DNA from: Paucidesulfovibrio sp050251775
GTDB taxonomy: Bacteria > Desulfobacterota > Desulfovibrionia > Desulfovibrionales > Desulfovibrionaceae
Direction: 5' to 3'
DNA: 64,000 nucleotides
Assembly: GCA_050251775.1 (NCBI GenBank)
Contig: JBFWMD010000009.1
Coordinates: 7,340 to 71,339 of the forward strand
Shown: positions 58,207 through 64,000 of the stretch, piece after piece
Numbering within the stretch: the first letter of the stretch is position 1
How the letters are laid out: each line of letters opens with the position of its first letter
Notes under the pieces: generated by a model
What the model saw: only the letters and a program-made list of their open reading frames with translations
Database searches by the model: none
Told to the model about the DNA's origin: nothing
Translations under genes and position numbers: made by a program

Positions 58207-58554
58207 ATGACCACGAAGTACAAAGAGGAAATCCGCCGCTTCCTGCAACAGCAACTGGACGATCTCCACATGGACGCGGACGAGAGCCTTGCTCTTGAGA
58301 ATTGCGCCGACAACAACGATTTCGCTTCACTCCTGACCCAACACAACCTGGAACTGGCCCTGCGCGCCCGCCGCGCCGTGCAGGCCGCCGCGCTGGAACG
58401 TGCCCTTAAGCGCCTCGACCTGGACGACGGCTACGGCATCTGCCTGGAATGCGGCGAGGACATCGGGCTTGCGCGCATGCAGGCCAATCCCGCCGCAGAC
58501 CTTTGCGTGCAATGCCAGGCCGAGGTCGAACGCGCCCTCAAAGCCTGCGCCTAG
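58207..58554 (+). CDS. DksA/TraR-family zinc-finger protein
   Basis: A 115-residue protein with an N-terminal coiled coil (about 5-75) and a C-terminal DksA/TraR zinc finger (CLECGEDIGLARMQANPAAD, then CVQC). DksA proteins bind RNA polymerase through the secondary channel and tune transcription. This one is shorter than E. coli DksA (151 residues) and its coil tip lacks an obvious two-aspartate pair, so RNA polymerase action is not certain. AGGAGG lies about seven bases before the ATG. A PHP-glycosyltransferase gene follows after 20 bases. Confidence 0.85.
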   Translation: MTTKYKEEIRRFLQQQLDDLHMDADESLALENCADNNDFASLLTQHNLELALRARRAVQAAALERALKRLDLDDGYGICLECGEDIGLARMQANPAADLCVQCQAEVERALKACA

Positions 58555-58574
58555 AACATCAAAAGGTGAACGCC

Positions 58575-61016
58575 ATGGACAACCAAAGCTTCCGCATCGA
58601 CCTGCACGTCCATTCGAAACACTCCACGCGCCCCTCGCAATGGTTGTTGCAGAAGATCGGCTGCCCGGAGAGCTTCACTGAACCGCGCCTGATCTACGAA
58701 ACCGCCCAGGCCCAGGGCATGGGCCTGGTCACGGTCACGGACCACAACACCCTGGCCGGCAGCCTGGAAATCGCGCATCTGCCCGGCACGTTCGTCTCCG
58801 AGGAGATCACCACCTATTTCCCGGAGGACAAATGCAAGCTGCATGTGCTGGCCTTCGACATCACCGAGGCCCAGCACGCCGAGATCACGCGCCTGCGCGC
58901 CAATGTCTTTGAACTGGTCCCCTGGCTGCGCGAGCAGCGCATCGTCCACGTGCTGGCGCACCCGCTTTTCGCGGTCAACGACCGGCTTCTGCCCCGCCAT
59001 TTCGAGCAGAGCCTGCTGCTCTTCAACAACTTCGAGCTCAACGGCACGCGCGACGCCCTGCAGAACCAGGTTCTGCGCGAGATCATCGGCTCCCTGACCC
59101 GCTTCGACATGGAGCGCCTCGCCGAGCGTTACAACCTGGAGCCCTACGGCGAAGAGCCATGGAACAAGGGCCTGACCGGAGGATCGGACGACCATTCCTC
59201 CCTGAACATCGGCCGGGTCCACACCGAATTCGACGGCCCAGCCACCCTGGAAAACCTCAAGGCGCAACTGCACCAGCGCGCGGGCCGGCCCATGGGCATG
59301 GCAGCCACTCCCCAGACCATGGCCCACAACCTCTACGGCATCGCCTACCAGTTCTACAAACAGCGCATGGGTTCCAGCGGCTCGGCCTCCAAGCATCTCT
59401 GCTTCCGCTTCGCGGACAACGCCCTGGACCTGCGCCGCAGGGAGCAGCCCGGCATGTTCTCGGGACTCAAGCGCCTTGTCAGCCGGGGCAAAACCGCCTG
59501 CTGGTCCTACTTCGGGCGCGAACGCTCGGCCCAGGACATGATGCTCCGCCAGGCCACGGAAATCCTGCTCCACGACGAGACCTTCCTGGACCTTGCGGAC
59601 GGGCGTCTGGACGACGTGCCCGAAGTGGAAAAACAGTGGTCCCGCTTCGTGAACCAGGCCACGGGCCGGATCATGCACCAGTTCGCCGAACGAACCATGC
59701 AGACCGTGCGCAACGGACACTTCTTCGACATCTTCCACACCCTGGGCTCGGCCGGGGCCTTCTATGCCCTGCTCGCGCCCTATTTCGTGAGCTACGACCT
59801 CTTCTCCCGGGAGCGGCGTTTCTGCGACGACGTGCTCAAAGCCTTTGGCAAAACGCCCCAGCGCCCCCGCGCCCAGGGCCTCAAGGTCGCGCACTTCACG
59901 GACACCTTCGAGGAGGTCAACGGCGTGGCCCGCACCATCCGACAGCAGGTCTCCCTGGTGGGCCGCCACAACAAACAAATGCGTGTGATCACCTGCGGCC
60001 AGGGCAACAGCGAACCCGGTGTGACCTGCTTCACGCCCGTGGGCAGCATGGAACTGCCTGAATATCCCGGCCTGACCCTGCACTATCCGCCGCTGCTGGA
60101 CATGCTCACCTATTGCTTCGAAGAAGACTTCGACTTCATTCTCGCGGCCACTCCCGGCCCGGTTGGTCTTGCGGCCCTGGCCGTATCCAAGATTCTCAAG
60201 ATCCCCTGCCACGGAACCTACCACACCGCGTTTCCGCAGTACGTGGGCGCCTTTACCGAGGACCAGACCCTGGAAGACGCGGCTTGGCGCTTCATGGTCT
60301 GGTTCTATAACCAGATGAGCGTGATCTACGCGCCGTCCCAGGCCGTGAAACAGGAGCTGGCGGACAAGGGCATCGACGCGGAAAAGATCATCGTCTACCC
60401 CCGCGGTGTGGACACCAACCGCTTCCACCCGTCCAAACGCAACGGCTTCTTCCGCAAGCGGCAAATGGGTTCCGGGACCAAATTCCTTTACGTGGGCCGC
60501 GTCTCCCAGGAAAAGGACCTCCACGTGCTTTGCCTGGCCTTCCGCAAGGTTCAGGCCCAGCGGCCCCAATGCGAACTGGTGGTGGTGGGCGACGGCCCAT
60601 ACCTGGAGGAGATGCGCCGGGAACTGCGCGGTCTGCCCGCGTACTTTACCGGCGTGCTCGAAGGCGAGGACCTGGCCCAGGCATACGCCAGCGCGGACAT
60701 CTTTGTTTTTCCCTCGGCCACGGACACCTTCGGCAACGTGGTTCTGGAAGCCCAGGCCTCGGGCCTGCCCGCCATTGTCTCGGACAAGGGCGGACCCCAG
60801 GAAAATATCCAGCCCGACCAGACCGGACTGGTGGCCCAGGCGGGCAACCCGGATGCGTTCGCCCGCTGCATGCTCGCCCTGGCCGACTACCCGGAGCGCC
60901 GCCAGTACATGGCCACGGCCGCACGCCAGGGCATGGAGGGCCGGACCTTCGACGCCACCTTCCTGCGCACCTGGGAGATCTTTGGCGAATCCGTGCGCAG
61001 CGGCCGGTACATGTAG
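58575..61016 (+). CDS. PHP phosphoesterase fused to GT4 glycosyltransferase
   Basis: An 813-residue fusion. Residues 1-330 form a PHP metallophosphoesterase: H11 and H13 (DLHVHS), D56-H57 (TDHNT), E76/E77 (SEEITTY), H129 (HVLAHP) and D205-D206-H207 (GGSDDHS) are all the expected metal ligands. About 100 residues of unknown nature follow. Residues 436-813 form a GT-B/GT4 glycosyltransferase, with FTDTFEEVNGVARTIRQQ, PSQAVKQELADKGID, YVGRVSQEKDL (about 638-648) and the donor-binding FVFPSATDTFGNVVLEAQASG with both glutamates. It may use a nucleotide-sugar donor and dephosphorylate a product. Substrates unknown. Confidence 0.92.
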   Translation: MDNQSFRIDLHVHSKHSTRPSQWLLQKIGCPESFTEPRLIYETAQAQGMGLVTVTDHNTLAGSLEIAHLPGTFVSEEITTYFPEDKCKLHVLAFDITEAQHAEITRLRANVFELVPWLREQRIVHVLAHPLFAVNDRLLPRHFEQSLLLFNNFELNGTRDALQNQVLREIIGSLTRFDMERLAERYNLEPYGEEPWNKGLTGGSDDHSSLNIGRVHTEFDGPATLENLKAQLHQRAGRPMGMAATPQTMAHNLYGIAYQFYKQRMGSSGSASKHLCFRFADNALDLRRREQPGMFSGLKRLVSRGKTACWSYFGRERSAQDMMLRQATEILLHDETFLDLADGRLDDVPEVEKQWSRFVNQATGRIMHQFAERTMQTVRNGHFFDIFHTLGSAGAFYALLAPYFVSYDLFSRERRFCDDVLKAFGKTPQRPRAQGLKVAHFTDTFEEVNGVARTIRQQVSLVGRHNKQMRVITCGQGNSEPGVTCFTPVGSMELPEYPGLTLHYPPLLDMLTYCFEEDFDFILAATPGPVGLAALAVSKILKIPCHGTYHTAFPQYVGAFTEDQTLEDAAWRFMVWFYNQMSVIYAPSQAVKQELADKGIDAEKIIVYPRGVDTNRFHPSKRNGFFRKRQMGSGTKFLYVGRVSQEKDLHVLCLAFRKVQAQRPQCELVVVGDGPYLEEMRRELRGLPAYFTGVLEGEDLAQAYASADIFVFPSATDTFGNVVLEAQASGLPAIVSDKGGPQENIQPDQTGLVAQAGNPDAFARCMLALADYPERRQYMATAARQGMEGRTFDATFLRTWEIFGESVRSGRYM

Positions 61017-61080
61017 CCGCGTAACTTCCTCTATTGCGTTGTCCGCGCACACCCGAACCGTGATCCCCTCGCGCAAAACA

Positions 61081-61104
61081 GGGCGGCCCCCTGTGGAGCC
61101 GCCC
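61081..61104. terminator. Hairpin between the fusion gene and tyrS
   Basis: GGGCGGC (61081-61087) pairs with GCCGCCC (61098-61104) around a ten-base loop. On the plus strand TTGCAATTTTG follows; on the minus strand TGTTTTGCG. A weak, possibly two-way, terminator between the convergent genes. Confidence 0.6.
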
Positions 61105-61224
61105 TTGCAATTTTGCGGTCTATTTCGTCGCTTATCGGCAAGCGTTCGACGTTCCTTGCTGAAGCAAACCCGCCGCCGCTGTGCGGCATTGGACAGGCCG
61201 AATCAGGACAGAATCAGCACAAGA

Positions 61225-62490
61225 TCAGGACAGGATCACCAGCCCGTAGTTCTTCTTGCCCTTGCGCAGCAGCAGCAGCTCGCCGCCCAAAAAGTCCGCC
61301 TCGGACGGCACATAGTCGCCGTCCACACGGGCCTGATTCACGTACACGCCGCCCGCCTGCATGTCCTTGCGGGCCTGGCCCTTGGACTTGGCCAGATCGA
61401 GGTCCACGAGCATTTGCGGCAGGTCGGGCAGTTCCCCCCGCGCGCAAACCAGCGTGGGCGCGGCCTCCAGGGCCTGGCGCAGGGTGGCCGGGTCCGCCTT
61501 GGCCACGTCGCCGCCGCCAAAGAGCACTGCCGTGGTCTCCTGGACCTTGTCCAGCTCCTCCTGGCCGTGGATCATGCGCGTGACCTCCTCGGCCAGCCGC
61601 TTCTGCCCGAACCGCAAATGCGGTTCCCTTTCCACGCTGGCCGCGATTTCCGCGATCTGCTCCTGATCCAGGAATGTGAAGTATTTCAAAAAATTGACCA
61701 CATCCGCGTCGTCGGTGTTCAGCCAAAACTGGTAGAAGGCATACGGGCTGGTCATCTCCGCGTTCATCCAGACCGCGTTGCCCTCGCTCTTGCCGAACTT
61801 CTTGCCCGAGGCCGTGGTGATCAGCGGAAAGGTCAGGGCATAGCCCGAGGCCTGCTCCTTGCGCCGGATCAGTTCGCAGCCCGCCGTGATGTTGCCCCAC
61901 TGGTCCCCGCCGCCGATCTGCAAACGGCAGCCCCGGTCTTTGTAGAGCCGCCAGAAGTCCATGCCCTGGAGCACCATGTAGGAAAACTCGGTATAGGAAA
62001 TGCCCGTGTCCTCGCGCACAAGGCGGTTCTTGACCGAATCCTTCTGCATCATCCAGTTGATGGTGAAGTGCTTGCCGATGTCGCGCAGCAGCTCCAGGGC
62101 GGACATGCCCTTGGTCCAATCGTAGTTGTTGACCACGTCCGCTTCGCCGTCCGCATTGCGGGCCACAAAAGCGCGCACCTGCGCCTCGATCTTGGCCGCG
62201 CGCATGTCCAGCACGCTCTCGTCGGCCATGTCCCGTTCCTTGTCCTTGCCCGATGGGTCGCCAATGCGGCCCGTGGCTCCGCCAAGCAGAAAAATGGGCT
62301 TGTGCCCGGCGCGCATCATGCGCACAAGGCAAAGCAGCGGCACGAGGTTGCCGATGTGCAGACTCTCGGCTGTGGGGTCAAAACCGCAATACATGGCGCG
62401 GCCCGGCTCGGAAAGATATTCGCGAACTCCGGCTTCGTCCGAAACCTGATTGACCAGACCGCGCCACTTCAACTCATCGAAAATATTCAT
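61225..62490 (-). CDS. tyrS: Tyrosyl-tRNA synthetase
   Basis: TyrRS charges tRNA-Tyr. The 421-residue protein has HIGN at 45-48 (the class I HIGH motif), GGGDQWGNITAG, the KMSKS equivalent KFGKS at about 230, and a C-terminal S4 RNA-binding domain (about 350-410; ARKDMQAGGVYVNQARV). It follows the LOG-family gene by only four bases, in a ymdB-LOG-tyrS run. The start has GGAG upstream. Confidence 0.98.
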   Translation of the reverse strand: MNIFDELKWRGLVNQVSDEAGVREYLSEPGRAMYCGFDPTAESLHIGNLVPLLCLVRMMRAGHKPIFLLGGATGRIGDPSGKDKERDMADESVLDMRAAKIEAQVRAFVARNADGEADVVNNYDWTKGMSALELLRDIGKHFTINWMMQKDSVKNRLVREDTGISYTEFSYMVLQGMDFWRLYKDRGCRLQIGGGDQWGNITAGCELIRRKEQASGYALTFPLITTASGKKFGKSEGNAVWMNAEMTSPYAFYQFWLNTDDADVVNFLKYFTFLDQEQIAEIAASVEREPHLRFGQKRLAEEVTRMIHGQEELDKVQETTAVLFGGGDVAKADPATLRQALEAAPTLVCARGELPDLPQMLVDLDLAKSKGQARKDMQAGGVYVNQARVDGDYVPSEADFLGGELLLLRKGKKNYGLVILS

Positions 62491-62494
62491 CTCC

Positions 62495-63097
62495 CTACTC
62501 CGTTACGTCCAGATCGGGCCGCTCGACCCATTTTCCGCCCAAAACGGGCTTCCAGGCCTCCATCTTCTCCAGCAGCGCCTCGGGTTGCTCGTCCACCAGC
62601 CAGAGCCCCCGATGCTGCGGACGGATGAAACCGTGGTCCGCGCCGTGTTCTAAAAATGCCAGCAGATGATCGTAATACCCATTGACGTTCAGCAGTCCGT
62701 TGGGCTTGGGGTGCAACCCGAGCTGCGTCCAGGTCAGGGCCTCGAAAAATTCGTCCATGGTTCCCAGCCCGCCGGGAATGCTGATAAAGCCGTCGGAAAG
62801 CTCCAGGAGCATGCGCTTGCGCTCCATCATGCCCTCGACCACATGCAGTTCGCTCAGGCCCAGGTGCGCAATCTCCTTGTCCCGCAGGATCTTCGGAATC
62901 ACGCCCACCACCCGGCCGCCTTCGGCCAGGGCCGCGTCCGCCAGCTTGCCCATGCAGCCCACGTTGGAGCCGCCATACACCAGGGTCATGCCCTGCCGGG
63001 CCACAACCCGAGCCAGCTCCTGCGCCCGCGCCACATACGCGGGTTCGCTGCCAGGACAGGATCCCAGAAAAACACATACGCTGCGCATCGTTGCCAC
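62495..63097 (-). CDS. LOG family (TIGR00730-type) protein
   Basis: A 200-residue Rossmann-fold protein of the LOG (lonely guy) family. GGSNVGCMG, the PGGLGTMDE motif (about 99-107) and RKRMLLELSDGFI are signature. Family members cleave nucleoside 5'-monophosphates to give free cytokinin-type bases in plants and are pyrimidine/purine nucleotide phosphoribohydrolase-like in bacteria. The frame extends to 63127, overlapping ymdB; I prefer the GTG at 63097, with GGAG seven bases upstream, or the ATG at 63088. It precedes tyrS by four bases. Confidence 0.88.
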   Translation of the reverse strand: MATMRSVCVFLGSCPGSEPAYVARAQELARVVARQGMTLVYGGSNVGCMGKLADAALAEGGRVVGVIPKILRDKEIAHLGLSELHVVEGMMERKRMLLELSDGFISIPGGLGTMDEFFEALTWTQLGLHPKPNGLLNVNGYYDHLLAFLEHGADHGFIRPQHRGLWLVDEQPEALLEKMEAWKPVLGGKWVERPDLDVTE

Positions 63098-63116
63098 GCT
63101 ACCGCTCCGTTCTCGC

Positions 63117-63905
63117 TCATGTTTCATTGATCAGGCGCACGCTCCGCGCGCGGCCCGTGGATTCGTCTATGTCAAAAAGCGCACCTTGTAAAACCGCAAC
63201 CCCGCCCGCCACATCGAATTTCGCGGGCAGACCATTGAGGAAACGCTGCACAATGGGGCCGGACTTCATGCCCAGGCAGCCGTCGCGCGGCCCGCACATG
63301 CCCAGGTCCGTTACATAACCCATGCCGCCTGGCAGCACCCGCGCGTCGTTGGTCTGCACGTGCGTGTGCGTCCCCACCAGCGCGCTCACACGCCCACCCG
63401 TCCGGTCGTCCAGATGCCAGCCCAGAGCGATCTTCTCGCTCGTGGCCTCGGCGTGGAAGTCCACCACGCGCACCCGGACCTCTTCGGGCAGCTCCGCCAG
63501 CAGAGCGGCCGCGGCCCGGAACGGGCAGTCCACCGGCGGCATGAACGTGCGCCCCTGCAAGTTGAGCACGGCCACGGGCGGCAGGCCCGGCAGTTCGTAC
63601 ACGCCCACGCCCGCGCCCGGCGCGCCCGGCGGGTAGTTGGCCGGGCGCAACACCCGCTTCTCGCTGCGCAACAGCGACCCCACGTCCTTGAACTTCCAGA
63701 TGTGGTTGCCGCTGGTGATCACGTCCACGCCCGAACCCAGCAGCTCCCGAGCGCTCTTCACGGACAAGCCCAGACCGCCCGAGGCGTTCTCGCCATTGGC
63801 AATGGTCAGGTCCACGGCCAACGTCACGCGCAGGCGCGCAAGACGCTCCTTGACGATCTTGCGTCCGGGCCGACCCACAATGTCGCCGAGAAAAAGTATT
63901 TTCAT
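63117..63905 (-). CDS. ymdB: YmdB-type metallophosphoesterase
   Basis: A 262-residue YmdB-family calcineurin-like phosphoesterase; relatives hydrolyse 2',3'-cyclic nucleotides. The metal ligands are in GDIVGRPGR (residues 7-15), GENASGG, TSGNHIW, and VGTHTHVQTND, and DFHAEATSEK follows the fold's pattern. The ribosome site GGAGG lies about eight bases before the ATG, within the repeat head GCCTCCGGCGG (63915-63925) read on the other strand. It is the first gene of the ymdB-LOG-tyrS run at the contig edge. Gene symbol follows the B. subtilis name for the family. Confidence 0.93.
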   Translation of the reverse strand: MKILFLGDIVGRPGRKIVKERLARLRVTLAVDLTIANGENASGGLGLSVKSARELLGSGVDVITSGNHIWKFKDVGSLLRSEKRVLRPANYPPGAPGAGVGVYELPGLPPVAVLNLQGRTFMPPVDCPFRAAAALLAELPEEVRVRVVDFHAEATSEKIALGWHLDDRTGGRVSALVGTHTHVQTNDARVLPGGMGYVTDLGMCGPRDGCLGMKSGPIVQRFLNGLPAKFDVAGGVAVLQGALFDIDESTGRARSVRLINET

Positions 63906-63914
63906 GATGTGTTG

Positions 63915-64000
<86 letters not shown>

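Noticed and set aside
58551..61076. 841-residue open frame on the minus strand
   Set aside because: Antisense to the PHP-glycosyltransferase gene, whose motifs on the plus strand are unambiguous. The minus frame shows no family sequence.

Overview
The window looks like a chromosomal segment of a sulfate-reducing bacterium of the Desulfovibrionales (Desulfovibrio or Pseudodesulfovibrio-like). That is an inference from: high G+C with strong GGAGG-type ribosome sites; a heptaheme c-type cytochrome fused to a CydA-like membrane domain; integrase-arm-like sequence of a type I associate with Desulfovibrio phages; a MucR/Ros regulator with the TPxEYRxKWGY core; and intergenic GCCTCCGGCGG repeat hairpins. 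It is probably a draft contig: it ends at the right in a pure G run of about 77 bases, which is an assembly or read artefact starting at a repeat copy.

Left part (0-14 kb): a small membrane protein; a membrane protein with two tandem integrase-arm-like repeats; two GNAT acetyltransferases; EamA and MFS exporters; an AraC gene next to a broken AraC remnant; a cupin gene behind a terminator-like hairpin; an NmrA-type reductase, a DUF3592 protein, folD and enolase; a periplasmic binding protein; and type III pantothenate kinase. 14-18 kb: a two-gene membrane oxidoreductase related to cytochrome bd, the second subunit carrying seven CXXCH hemes. 18-23 kb: exported DJ-1/PfpI protein, aminotransferase, and two copies of a cassette made of a LysR regulator and a divergent 55-61 residue membrane peptide (two of these genes are too short for routine ORF calling or nearly so). 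23-26 kb: purD-purE-moaA. 26-33 kb: MucR-like regulator in an AT-rich region, a methyltransferase remnant, lrp-ald, a MauE/rhodanese lipoprotein pair, a MerR-like regulator and htpG.

33-40 kb is an accessory block with visibly lower G+C: MerR regulator divergent from a two-gene RND efflux pump over a MerR-type 19-bp-spaced promoter, a GNAT gene, and an orphan Rhs tip truncated at its 5' end beside a repeat element. 40-46 kb: DHA2-type MFS exporter, secreted acetolactate decarboxylase, and a znuA-znuC-znuB-zur operon headed by two tandem TGCAAC-N3-GTTGCA dyads.

46-64 kb: degenerate acylphosphatase-like protein; a long non-coding region with a near-perfect sigma-54 promoter and three roughly 52-bp-spaced AT repeats before amtB-glnK-glnD (ammonium uptake and PII signalling); a MASE1-GGDEF diguanylate cyclase; an operon of UbiA prenyltransferase, two MscS-type channels and a rhodanese; a DMT protein; a DksA/TraR zinc-finger protein; a PHP-glycosyltransferase fusion; and ymdB-LOG-tyrS. 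No rRNA, tRNA, CRISPR array, integrase or transposase was found.
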